Position numbers and translations under genes: made by a program. Below are positions 8,458 to 16,388 of a stretch of DNA of 64,000 bases, one piece after another. The notes beneath the pieces are model-generated. The model did not search any database. It worked only from the letters and a program-made list of their open reading frames with translations, and was not told the origin of the DNA. The DNA is from Polaromonas sp. YR568 (lineage in GTDB: Bacteria > Pseudomonadota > Gammaproteobacteria > Burkholderiales > Burkholderiaceae_C): positions 124,001 through 188,000 of the forward strand of contig NZ_FPBM01000003.1 in assembly GCF_900116715.1 (NCBI RefSeq). The letters run 5' to 3'. The first letter of the stretch is position 1. Every line of letters starts with the position of its first letter.

Positions 8458-9165
8458 TCACTGCAGCTCAAACTCCCCGCCACGCTCAATTGCGCGCTGA
8501 TAAGCGGGCCGGGCGTGGATGCGCGCAAGGAAGTCCATCAGCCTGGGCCGGCTCTCATTGAGCCCGCCGCGCGCGGCAGCGGCCTCGAGCGGAAAGCTCA
8601 TCTGGATGTCGGCGCCGCTGAAGTCCGCACCGGCAAACCAGTCGCTCTGGCCCAGCGACATTTCCAGAAAGTCCAGGTGCTGGCGCAGTTGCGGCTCGAT
8701 AAAGGTCTTCTTCACCTTGCCGGCAATGGCGCGGGCAATCGGCTTGGCAAAAAACGGCATGGGCGAGCTTTCGACCTTGTCAAAGACCAGCTTGAGCAGG
8801 AGCGGCGGCATGGCCGAGCCTTCGGCGTAATGCATCCAGTAGGTGTAGCGCAGGTGGGCCGGCGTGCCCACAGCGGGCGCCAGGCGGCCGGCGCCGTAGC
8901 GCGCGACCAGGTATTCAATGATGGCGCCCGACTCTGCCAATGTGAACTCGCCGTCGGTGATCACCGGCGATTTGCCCAGCGGGTGCACTGCGCGCAGCGA
9001 GGGCGGCGCCAGCATGGTTTTGGCATCGCGCTGGTAGCGCTGGATTTCGTAGGGCAGGCCAAGCTCCTCCATCAGCCAGAGGATGCGTTGCGAGCGGGAG
9101 TTGTTGAGGTGGTGCAGGGTGATCAAGGGCGGCTCCAAAAGGCTAAGCATCGAATAGTAGGTCAT
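8458..9165 (-). CDS. Glutathione S-transferase family protein
   Basis: A 235-residue protein with the thioredoxin-like N-terminal domain of GSTs: ITLHHLNNSRSQRILWLMEE near residue 15, with Ser/Asn-Ser at the usual catalytic position, the cis-proline region 'GKSPVI', and the glutathione-binding ESGAI. The all-helical C-terminal domain follows and ends in the ARIHARPAYQRA helix common to the family. It probably conjugates or reduces small electrophiles with glutathione in the cytoplasm. The start at 9165 gives a normal GST N-terminus; an ATG at 9150 is an alternative. It converges on the DUF2325 gene and diverges from the PHP gene. Confidence 0.88.
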   Translation of the reverse strand: MTYYSMLSLLEPPLITLHHLNNSRSQRILWLMEELGLPYEIQRYQRDAKTMLAPPSLRAVHPLGKSPVITDGEFTLAESGAIIEYLVARYGAGRLAPAVGTPAHLRYTYWMHYAEGSAMPPLLLKLVFDKVESSPMPFFAKPIARAIAGKVKKTFIEPQLRQHLDFLEMSLGQSDWFAGADFSGADIQMSFPLEAAAARGGLNESRPRLMDFLARIHARPAYQRAIERGGEFELQ

Positions 9166-9248
9166 GGCCGGCCCTCTTAAGGACACCGCCGGGACAGGAT
9201 ATGTGAGTACGCACTGCAGCCGGCAGGCATAAAGCCTAAAATGGGTTC

Positions 9249-10109
9249 GTGACCCCGAAAAACATCCTGAATGCCGATTTGCACTGCCACTCTGTGGTGT
9301 CAGACGGCACGCTGACACCCGAGGCGCTGGCCGAACGGGCAAAGGCCAACGGGGTTGAACTGTGGGCACTGACCGACCACGACGAAATCGGCGGCCAGCA
9401 CCGCGCCGCAGCGGCCGCCAAGGCCCAGGGCATGCACTACCTCACGGGCACCGAAGTCTCCGTCACCTTTGCCGGGCAAACCGTGCACATCGTGGGCCTG
9501 GGCTTTGACGCCGACAACCCCGACATGCAGCGAGGCCTGCGCAACACGCGCGGCGGCCGCGAGCAGCGCGCCATGGAAATGTCGGACTCGCTGGCCAAAG
9601 TCGGCATCAAGGGCGCGTACGAAGGCGCGCTCAAATTCGTCGGCAACCCTGAATTGATTTCGCGCACACACTTTGCCCGCTTTCTGGTCGAGACCGGCGT
9701 GTGCCGCGAAACGCCGGAAGTCTTTCGCAAATACCTGACCGAAGGCAAACCCGGCTATGTGCCGCACCGCTGGGCCAACCTGCGCGACGCGGTGACCTGG
9801 ATCACCCAGGCCCAGGGCATCGCGGTCATCGCCCACCCGGGCCGCTACAAGTTCACCCCCAACGAGGAATACGCCTTGTTCACCGAGTTCAAGTCCCACG
9901 GCGGGCGCGCCGTGGAGGTTGTCACCGGCAGCCACACCCCGCAGGAATACATTAAGTACGCCGAAACGGCGAAAGAATTCGGCCTGGCCGCATCGCGCGG
10001 CAGCGACTTTCACAGCCCCGACGAAAGCCACACCGACCTGGGCACCCTGCCCTTTCTGCCCGGCGATTTGACGCCCGTGTGGGAACTGCTGGCGGACCGC
10101 ATCCAGTGA
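9249..10109 (+). CDS. PHP-domain phosphoesterase (RNase AM / YciV type)
   Basis: A 286-residue PHP-fold metalloenzyme. Signature motifs are ADLHCHS.SDGT near residue 9, LTDHDE near 41, VIAHPGR near 195 and the C-terminal SDFH near 257. These provide the His/Asp residues for the trinuclear metal site. Homologues (E. coli YciV/RNase AM) hydrolyse nucleoside 3',5'-bisphosphates and trim RNA 5' ends. The start is GTG at 9249, the only start near the conserved N-terminus. The stop overlaps the GTG start of the next gene (GTGA), so they are coupled. Confidence 0.87.
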   Translation: MTPKNILNADLHCHSVVSDGTLTPEALAERAKANGVELWALTDHDEIGGQHRAAAAAKAQGMHYLTGTEVSVTFAGQTVHIVGLGFDADNPDMQRGLRNTRGGREQRAMEMSDSLAKVGIKGAYEGALKFVGNPELISRTHFARFLVETGVCRETPEVFRKYLTEGKPGYVPHRWANLRDAVTWITQAQGIAVIAHPGRYKFTPNEEYALFTEFKSHGGRAVEVVTGSHTPQEYIKYAETAKEFGLAASRGSDFHSPDESHTDLGTLPFLPGDLTPVWELLADRIQ

Positions 10110-11014
10110 AGGCCGCGTCGCTTAAAACCACGTCCCACGCTCCGACCGGCATTGCGCTTTTGGTGGCCGCCGTTGCCTGCTTTGCGGTGCTGGACACCAC
10201 CACCAAGTTCATCTCGACCACCGTGCCGGTGCTGATGGCGCTGTGGTTCCGTTATGCCTTCCAGGCGATTGCCACCACATTGGCGGTGCTGCCCACGCGG
10301 GGCCTGGCGGTGCTGCGCACGGCCCACCCCAAATACCAGCTGCTGCGCGGCTTGCTGCTGCTGGGCACCAGCGTGTTTGCCTTCTTCAGCCTCAAGTACA
10401 TGCCGGTGGGCGAGTTCACCGCCATCGTGATGATCACGCCGCTGGTGATCACGCTGCTGGCGTCGCTGTCGCTGGGCGAGCGGGTGTCGTGGGTGCGCTG
10501 GGCGCTGGTGGTGGGCGGCTTTACCGGCACGCTGATCATCATCCGGCCCAGCCGCGACGACTTCAACCTGACCATGCTGCTGCCGCTGGGCCTGGTGGTG
10601 TGCAATGCCTGGTTCCAGATTCTGACCAGCCGGCTGGCCCGCACCGAAGACCCGTTCACCATGCATTTCTACACCGGCTGGGTGGGCACGCTGGCCGCTT
10701 CGCTGGCCCTGCCCTTTGTCTGGGCCTCGCTGGAATCCTGGACGCTGTGGGCCGCCCTGGGCCTGATGGGCTTCATGGGCACGGTCGGCCATTTCATGAT
10801 GATCCTGGCCTACGGCCGCGCGCCGGTGTCTACGCTCACGCCGTTTTTGTATGCGCAGATCGGCTTTGCCATGCTGGGCGGCTGGATTGTGTTTTCGCAT
10901 GTGCCGGACCAGTTGTCGATGGTGGGCATGGTCATGATTGCCGTCTGCGGCGCGGCGGGCGCCTGGCTGGCTGTGCGTGAAAGCCGCGTGACCATTGAGC
11001 CCGTTGAATCCTGA
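10106..11014 (+). CDS. DMT-superfamily (EamA) permease
   Basis: A 302-residue protein with about ten hydrophobic helices in two EamA repeats, typical of drug/metabolite exporters and the S-adenosylmethionine or riboflavin-type carriers of this superfamily. Substrate cannot be told from sequence. The GTG at 10106 overlaps the TGA of the PHP gene (GTGA), favouring this start over an upstream GTG at 10079. An operon with the PHP gene and the YrdC-family gene downstream (24 bp gap) is likely. Confidence 0.85.
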   Translation: MKAASLKTTSHAPTGIALLVAAVACFAVLDTTTKFISTTVPVLMALWFRYAFQAIATTLAVLPTRGLAVLRTAHPKYQLLRGLLLLGTSVFAFFSLKYMPVGEFTAIVMITPLVITLLASLSLGERVSWVRWALVVGGFTGTLIIIRPSRDDFNLTMLLPLGLVVCNAWFQILTSRLARTEDPFTMHFYTGWVGTLAASLALPFVWASLESWTLWAALGLMGFMGTVGHFMMILAYGRAPVSTLTPFLYAQIGFAMLGGWIVFSHVPDQLSMVGMVMIAVCGAAGAWLAVRESRVTIEPVES

Positions 11015-11038
11015 CCCCCTTGCCCGCATCTAAGCACC

Positions 11039-11674
11039 ATGGCCCAGTTTTTTGAAGTCCACCCCGAAAACCCGCACACCCGCTTGCTGAAGCAGGCGGT
11101 GGCGCTGCTGGAGCGCGGCGGCATCGCGGCCGTGCCGACCGACTCAAGCTATGCACTGGTCTGCCACCTGGACGACAAGGCCGCGGCCGACAGCCTGCGC
11201 CGCATCCGCGGGGTGGACGACAAGCACCACCTGACGCTGCTGTGCCGCGACCTGAGCGAGCTGGCCAACTACGCGCGGGTCGACAACAAGCAGTTCCGCC
11301 TGCTGAAGGCCGCAACGCCCGGGCCCTATACCTTCATTCTTGAAGCCAGCAAGGAAGTGCCGCGCCGCGTGAGCCATCCGTCGCGCAAGACCATAGGCCT
11401 GCGCGTGCCAGAGCACAAGGTGCTGCAGGCGCTGCTGGAGCTGCACGGCGCGCCGCTGCTGGCCACCACGCTGATCCCACGCGACGGCACCGAGCCGCTG
11501 AACGACGCGCACGATATCCGTGAATTGCTGGAGCATGAACTGGCCGCCGTGATCGACGCCGGCGCCTGCCACCAGGAGCCGACCACGGTGATCGACCTGA
11601 CGGCCATGGGCGAGGGCGGCGAGCCTGTCGTGGTGCGCCAGGGCCGGGGTGAGCTGGCCCTGCTGGGACTGTGA
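11039..11674 (+). CDS. Sua5/YciO/YrdC-family protein
   Basis: A 211-residue protein with the YrdC fold. The N-terminal segment 'GGIAAVPTDSSYAL' corresponds to the nucleotide-binding strand, followed by the KHHLTLLCRDLSELANYA block and 'GPYTFIL'. It is the short YciO-like version without a C-terminal Sua5 domain. The family includes threonylcarbamoyl-AMP synthase, which makes the t6A37 precursor for ANN-decoding tRNAs. YciO paralogues may have weak or different activity, so the enzymatic call is family-level. Confidence 0.87.
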   Translation: MAQFFEVHPENPHTRLLKQAVALLERGGIAAVPTDSSYALVCHLDDKAAADSLRRIRGVDDKHHLTLLCRDLSELANYARVDNKQFRLLKAATPGPYTFILEASKEVPRRVSHPSRKTIGLRVPEHKVLQALLELHGAPLLATTLIPRDGTEPLNDAHDIRELLEHELAAVIDAGACHQEPTTVIDLTAMGEGGEPVVVRQGRGELALLGL

Positions 11675-11722
11675 GCCGGAGCGCTCACGGGGCCTCTTGA
11701 CAGGTCTGACACAATTCCCCTT

Positions 11723-12391
11723 ATGGATATCGCCAACCTGATTCAAACCGTCGCCATTTATGCGCTGCCGGTGCTGTTTGCCATTACCGTGCACGAAGCG
11801 GCCCATGGCTACATCGCCCGCTATTTCGGTGACAACACCGCCTGGATGCTGGGCCGCGTGACACTTAACCCGGTCAAGCACATCGACCCCGTCGGCACCA
11901 TCCTGATGCCGCTGCTGCTGTACTTCGCGACCTCGGGCACCTTTTTGTTCGGCTATGCCAAGCCGGTGCCGGTGCAGTTCGGCAACTTGCGCAACCCCAA
12001 GCGCGACATGATCTGGGTGGCGCTGGCCGGCCCGGGCGCCAACCTTGCGCAGGCCCTGCTCTGGGGCATCCTCTTTTACTTTCTCGCGGGTGCCGGAGTG
12101 ACGGAGCCCTTCTTCATCAAGATGTGCCAGGCCGGCATTCTGGTGAACGTGGTGATGTTCGTCTTCAACCTGTTCCCCCTGCCGCCGCTGGACGGCGGCC
12201 GCGTGCTGGTCGGCCTGCTGCCCTACAAACAGGCTGTGCTGGTTTCACGCATTGAGCCCTGGGGCTTTTTCATCGTGATGGCGCTGGTGATTTCGGGCGT
12301 TATCAGCAACCTCTGGATGCGCCCCCTGATGGACGTGACCTATACCGTGATCCAAACCGTTTTAACGCCGCTGGCGATGCTGGTGAAATGA
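11723..12391 (+). CDS. Site-2-protease-family (M50) membrane metalloprotease
   Basis: A 222-residue integral membrane protein with the zinc motif HEAAH at residues 24-28 in the first helix and NLFPLPPLDGGR near residue 150, which carries the third metal ligand (Asp). Around five to six hydrophobic segments are visible. This is the short, PDZ-less group III type of M50 peptidase found next to trpS in many Burkholderiales. The substrate is unknown. The stop overlaps the trpS start (ATGA), so translation is coupled. Confidence 0.87.
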   Translation: MDIANLIQTVAIYALPVLFAITVHEAAHGYIARYFGDNTAWMLGRVTLNPVKHIDPVGTILMPLLLYFATSGTFLFGYAKPVPVQFGNLRNPKRDMIWVALAGPGANLAQALLWGILFYFLAGAGVTEPFFIKMCQAGILVNVVMFVFNLFPLPPLDGGRVLVGLLPYKQAVLVSRIEPWGFFIVMALVISGVISNLWMRPLMDVTYTVIQTVLTPLAMLVK

Positions 12392-13725
12392 TGACCCAAG
12401 ACTCCAAACCTAGGGCTGCCGCAGGCGCCACCACCCGCTTCCTCACCGGCATCACCACCACCGGCACGCCCCACCTGGGCAACTATGTCGGCTCGATCCG
12501 GCCGTCGGTGCAGGCCAGCTTTCGCAGCGATGTGCGCAGCTTTTACTTCCTGGCCGACTACCACGCGCTGATCAAGTGCGATGAGCCGGCGCGCATCCAG
12601 CAGTCCACGCTGGAGATCGCCGCCAGCTGGCTGGCCGCCGGCCTGGACCCTGAGCGCGTGACCTTCTACCGCCAGTCCGACATCCCCGAGATTCCGGAGC
12701 TGACCTGGCTGCTGACCTGCGTGACGGGCAAGGGCGTGCTCAATCGCGCGCATGCCTACAAGGCCTCGGTCGACAAGAACGAGGCCGCCGGCAACGACCC
12801 GGATGCCGATGTCACGGCCGGCCTTTTTATGTACCCGGTGCTGATGGGCGCGGACATTTTGCTGTTCAAGACCCACAAGGTGCCGGTGGGGCGCGACCAG
12901 ATCCAGCACCTGGAGATGGCGCGCGACATGGCCCAGCGCTACAACCACCTTTACGGCGAGCACCTGGTGCTGCCCGAGGCGGTGGTTGAAGAGTCCGTCG
13001 CCCTGCTGCCCGGCCTGGACGGCCGCAAGATGAGCAAGAGCTACGACAACACGATTCCGCTCTTCACACCGCGCGAGCAGATGCGCAAGCTGATCGCCGG
13101 CATCGTGACCGATTCGCGTGCGCCGGGCGAGCCCAAGGAAGTTGAGGGCTCGGCGCTGTTCCAGATCTACCAGGCCTTTGCCAGCGCCGACGAAACCGCC
13201 GCACTGCGCAAGGCCTACGCCGAAGGCATCGCCTGGGGCGACGCCAAACAACTGCTGTTTGAACGCATAGACCGTGAAGTCGCGCCCATGCGCGAGCGCT
13301 ACCACGCCCTGATTGCCGACCCGGGCAAGATCGAAGACATCCTGCAGGCCGGCGCGCGCAAGGCCCGCGCGGAGGCCACGCCCTTTATGGCCGAGCTGCG
13401 GCATGCGGTGGGCCTGCGCAACCTGGCAAACCGCCCGGCGGCGGCCGGAAAAGCCAAGGCTACAAAAAGCGCCGCACCAGCCTTCAAGCAATACCGTGAA
13501 AAAGACGGCCGGTTCTACTTCAAGCTGCAAGACGCCGATGCCCGTGTGCTGCTGCAAAGCGAAGGATTCGATTCGCCGCGGGATGCGGCGCAGATGATTG
13601 CCGCATTGCAAAAAGACGGCCCCGTCGCGCTGGCCACATTGCAAACAAAGGTTCAAACTTTGCCGGGAATTGAGGCCGCGGAGGTGGCTGCAGCGCTTCA
13701 ATTTTTCGCCGACACTACGTCCTGA
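12388..13725 (+). CDS. trpS: Tryptophanyl-tRNA synthetase with a C-terminal extension
   Basis: A 445-residue class I aminoacyl-tRNA synthetase. The HIGH-equivalent motif is TGTPHLGNYVGS near residue 30 and the KMSKS loop is GRKMSKSYDN near residue 212. It charges tRNA-Trp using ATP. Bacterial TrpS is usually about 330-350 residues. Here about 80 extra residues follow an Ala/Lys-rich linker near residue 350-365, starting QYREKDGRFYFKLQD, which resembles a YegP/DUF1508-type small domain. A similar extension is common in betaproteobacteria; its role is unknown. It overlaps the upstream M50 gene. Confidence 0.94.
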   Translation: MMTQDSKPRAAAGATTRFLTGITTTGTPHLGNYVGSIRPSVQASFRSDVRSFYFLADYHALIKCDEPARIQQSTLEIAASWLAAGLDPERVTFYRQSDIPEIPELTWLLTCVTGKGVLNRAHAYKASVDKNEAAGNDPDADVTAGLFMYPVLMGADILLFKTHKVPVGRDQIQHLEMARDMAQRYNHLYGEHLVLPEAVVEESVALLPGLDGRKMSKSYDNTIPLFTPREQMRKLIAGIVTDSRAPGEPKEVEGSALFQIYQAFASADETAALRKAYAEGIAWGDAKQLLFERIDREVAPMRERYHALIADPGKIEDILQAGARKARAEATPFMAELRHAVGLRNLANRPAAAGKAKATKSAAPAFKQYREKDGRFYFKLQDADARVLLQSEGFDSPRDAAQMIAALQKDGPVALATLQTKVQTLPGIEAAEVAAALQFFADTTS

Positions 13726-13799
13726 GGGCTTGTTGTTTTTTTGGATCAGCGTTCTGAAAAAATACCGCAATCCAAAGTTTATTTATGCCCCAAAGTTGA

Positions 13800-13821
13800 C
13801 ATTGAGCAGTTATGCTCAATG
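13800..13821. promoter_or_regulatory. Perfect hairpin upstream of the LuxR-type regulator
   Basis: CATTGAGCA-N4-TGCTCAATG forms a perfect 9-base stem. It starts on the last bases of a TTGACA hexamer (13796-13801), which could be a -35 box, 33-58 bases before the regulator ATG at 13854. It may be an operator for that promoter. There is no T-run, so a trpS terminator is less likely. Confidence 0.4.
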
Positions 13822-13853
13822 GCTAATCGGAACAATACTTCAGACGTCAATTA

Positions 13854-14438
13854 ATGAGTATTTTTGTAATAGATGACCATCCGTTGATGCGGGAAGCGGT
13901 GGTCATGTTGATTCGCCGCCTGAGCAGCAAAGCCACCGTGACCGAACTGGACCGGTTGGCCGCTGTCATGCCCGCCGTGGAGCTGCAAGGCGTACCCGAG
14001 CTGATCTGCCTGGACCTGAAACTGCCGGATACCAACGGTGTCTCGGGCGTGCGGGAACTCAAGCAGCAATTTCCCAACGTACCCCTGGTGGTGCTGTCTG
14101 CCGCACCGGCCCAGGACTACGAAGACCTCTCCATCGAGGCCGGCGCCGACGCCTATATCCAGAAGTCGGCAGGCGCGACCGAAATCTCCAACGTGCTGCG
14201 CGTCTTCCTCACGGAAGACCTGGACCAGGAACCCACCGCCCCGACCGAAAAGCTGTCCAAGCGGCAAAAACAGCTGCTGGTGATGCTGGACAAAGGCATG
14301 AGCAACCGCGACATCGCCGAAGAACTGCAAATCAGCGAGCACACCGTCAAAGTGCATTTGTGGCGCCTCTTCAGACGCCTGAACGTCAAAAGCCGCTCCC
14401 AGGCCAGCCACCTAGCCCGCACCCAGGGCCTGCTCTAA
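13854..14438 (+). CDS. LuxR/NarL-family response regulator
   Basis: A 194-residue two-domain regulator. The receiver covers residues 1-120, with the acidic pair DD near 7-8 and phosphoacceptor D54 in 'CLDLKLPD'; the usual Lys lies near residue 104 (AYIQKS). The C-terminal LuxR HTH (about 130-190) has the hallmark SNRDIAEELQISEHTVKVHL. Phosphorylation would promote dimerisation and DNA binding. The convergent histidine kinase at 14806-16170 is a plausible partner, but the two are not in one operon. Confidence 0.9.
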   Translation: MSIFVIDDHPLMREAVVMLIRRLSSKATVTELDRLAAVMPAVELQGVPELICLDLKLPDTNGVSGVRELKQQFPNVPLVVLSAAPAQDYEDLSIEAGADAYIQKSAGATEISNVLRVFLTEDLDQEPTAPTEKLSKRQKQLLVMLDKGMSNRDIAEELQISEHTVKVHLWRLFRRLNVKSRSQASHLARTQGLL

Positions 14439-14447
14439 CCCACAAAG

Positions 14448-14476
14448 ACACGCCAAGGCGTGTTTTTGTTTTTTAG
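14448..14476 (+). terminator. Rho-independent terminator of the LuxR-type regulator
   Basis: ACACGCC-AA-GGCGTGT stem (14448-14463) followed by TTTTGTTTTTT, ten bases after the stop codon. This is a textbook intrinsic terminator. Confidence 0.85.
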
Positions 14477-14550
14477 GGCACAAGGGTTCTGTATTCGGCT
14501 GTTTGGTATTCGGCTCCCTCTCCCCGCTCCCGTACCCGATTGCCCCTTCT

Positions 14551-14740
14551 GTCTGCGCCGAGGAGCGCAGGTCCAGACGGATAAGGGCAAAAACTTGTCT
14601 GAGCGAAGCGAGTTGTTTTTGACCCCGTCTGGACCGAGCACCGCAGGTTGCCCCGGAGCGAAGCGTAGGGGACGCAGACAGCAGGGTCGCCTTTTCTTTG
14701 CTTACTTTCTTTTGGCGAAGCAAAAGAAAGTGAGTCGCCG
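14551..14740. repeat. Nested inverted-repeat element filling the gap between two regulator genes
   Basis: The gene-free stretch 14439-14805 holds, after the terminator, three pairs of inverted repeats: GTCTGCG (14551) with CGCAGAC (14673); GTCCAGACGG (14571-14580) with CCGTCTGGAC (14625-14634); and a perfect hairpin ACTTTCTTTTG-N6-CAAAAGAAAGT (14704-14731). The last is followed by GTCGCCGCCGGGCGAC, itself palindromic. The CTTTGCTTACTTTCTTTTGG type of sequence is, to my knowledge, a dispersed intergenic repeat in Comamonadaceae. The hairpin could also terminate the minus-strand kinase gene that ends at 14806. Confidence 0.6.
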
Positions 14741-14805
14741 CCGGGCGACCCCGGCCAGCAGACCTCAGATAAGCGCAAGAGGCCGGAGCAAGACCCGGCC
14801 AAGCC

Positions 14806-16170
14806 TCAGGACTCCCTCAACTCAACCCAAAAAACACTACCCTTCCCACTACGAGAAGACATCCCCACCGGATGCCCCATAGCCTCACTAAGGCGGGAAA
14901 CAATCGCCAACCCCAGCCCGAAGCCCTCTTCCGTGCCCTGCAGCGGCACCCGGTAAAACTCCTGAAAGATCACCTTCTGGTGCTCTTTCGCAATGCCCAC
15001 GCCGGTGTCCCAGATCTCTATGCAGGGCACGCCGCCTCGCCTGCGCAAGGCGAGCAGGACGCCGCCCCGGAAGGTATTGCGCAGGGCGTTGGACAGCAGA
15101 TTGCCCACCAGCCGCTGCAGCAGCACCGGGTCGGACCTGACCTTGCACGGCGCGGCGCGGGTGCGAAGCCGCAGGTTGCGCTCGCGTGCAAAGGGCGTGT
15201 ACTGCGCTTCCAGATCCTGGATCAGCCCCACCAGGTCCACCTCTTGCAAATGGACCCGCAAGGTGTCGGACTCCAGCCCGGCCAGGTCAAACAGGGAGTT
15301 GAACAAGTCATTGACCGCTTTGGTGGATCGTACGATCTTGGGCGCGATCTGCTCCACAAACTCGGGCTCCGTCGCCAGCCAGTCGGCATACAGGCCCAGG
15401 GCGTGCACCGGCTGGCGCAGGTCGTGCGCGGCGCTGGCCACAAAACGGTTCTTGATTTCCACGGCCTCCAGGGCCGCGCGGTTGGTTTCGGTCAGGGACT
15501 TGATGAGTTCGGAATTGTCGAACTGCAGCTCAAGGTTGACGCGCTGCACCTCGTGAAAGCGCTGGCCGGAGATGAGGATAACGCTCCAGTAGATCAGCAC
15601 CAGCGCGACCATGCCGTAGGTGTTGAAGGTGGAAGGCAACCCCCGCTCCAGGACCAGCTGGTAGACCAGCGCGGCGACGACGCTGATCCCGAGGCCGTTC
15701 ACATAACCTTTGAAGCACGCAAGGGATGACGAAAACGTACCCACCGCAAAACCCGCCATGCCCACCAGCACGACCATGCAGAGGAACTGGTCGTAGACGG
15801 GCGCCTTGAGGAAATAGACGAACATCGACGAGCCCCAGACCACGGCGCTGACAGGCCACGTCCAGCTGTAGCGCGCCATGAAGGCGCGCAGCGGCGGCCC
15901 GCTCACACCCACCAGCGTGCGCTGGTAAATGCCGATGACGCGGTAGCGCGCAAGCGTCACGATCACCGCTGCTGCCGCCCACAGCCCCAGGCCCACCGGG
16001 TCGACATGCTGGTAAAGGATGAGCACCATGACCACGATCAGCACCAGCGCCGAATGCAGGGCGGGCCGGGCATAGCGCATGAAGGTGTGAGTCAGGCGCA
16101 TCTCGACCCACTCCTCGCGCGACAGGTCTGGCACGCTAGGGGAAGGCCGGATCGCTGAGGGGAAAGCCAT
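14806..16170 (-). CDS. Membrane sensor histidine kinase
   Basis: A 454-residue kinase. The N-terminal ~190 residues hold about six hydrophobic helices with no periplasmic domain of note, so it probably senses within the membrane. The HisKA box is AAHDLRQPVHAL with phospho-acceptor H249, and the HATPase domain shows the N box (LVGNLLSNALRNT), the G1 box DTGVG and the G2 box GFGLGLAIV. Start chosen at ATG 16170; an ATG at 16191 is an alternative, and the open frame further upstream is compositionally odd. It converges with the LuxR-type regulator at 13854-14438 and could form a pair with it. Confidence 0.85.
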   Translation of the reverse strand: MAFPSAIRPSPSVPDLSREEWVEMRLTHTFMRYARPALHSALVLIVVMVLILYQHVDPVGLGLWAAAAVIVTLARYRVIGIYQRTLVGVSGPPLRAFMARYSWTWPVSAVVWGSSMFVYFLKAPVYDQFLCMVVLVGMAGFAVGTFSSSLACFKGYVNGLGISVVAALVYQLVLERGLPSTFNTYGMVALVLIYWSVILISGQRFHEVQRVNLELQFDNSELIKSLTETNRAALEAVEIKNRFVASAAHDLRQPVHALGLYADWLATEPEFVEQIAPKIVRSTKAVNDLFNSLFDLAGLESDTLRVHLQEVDLVGLIQDLEAQYTPFARERNLRLRTRAAPCKVRSDPVLLQRLVGNLLSNALRNTFRGGVLLALRRRGGVPCIEIWDTGVGIAKEHQKVIFQEFYRVPLQGTEEGFGLGLAIVSRLSEAMGHPVGMSSRSGKGSVFWVELRES

Positions 16171-16388
16171 GGGGCCGAGTTTACGTCTCATCCCGCCTGG
16201 GGCAATCCCTGCCCGCCTGGGCGGGCACAGGCGGGTGTTGCGCAGGCGTGACGGCGCCGGGCGCCCCGGGGCCCGGCGATTGCGTACACTGGACGCGCTC
16301 CCCCGGAGGGTGGCGCCCAGGCTTGGCCAGACCCGCGGGTCATCGTGCAACCCGGGGCGTATGGGCATCAAAAAATGCAGGACCACAC

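Noticed and set aside
11697..11725. Sigma-70 promoter for the M50 protease gene
   Set aside because: TTGACA at 11697 is perfect, but the hexamer 17 bases on (CTTATG) is poor and overlaps the start codon at 11723.
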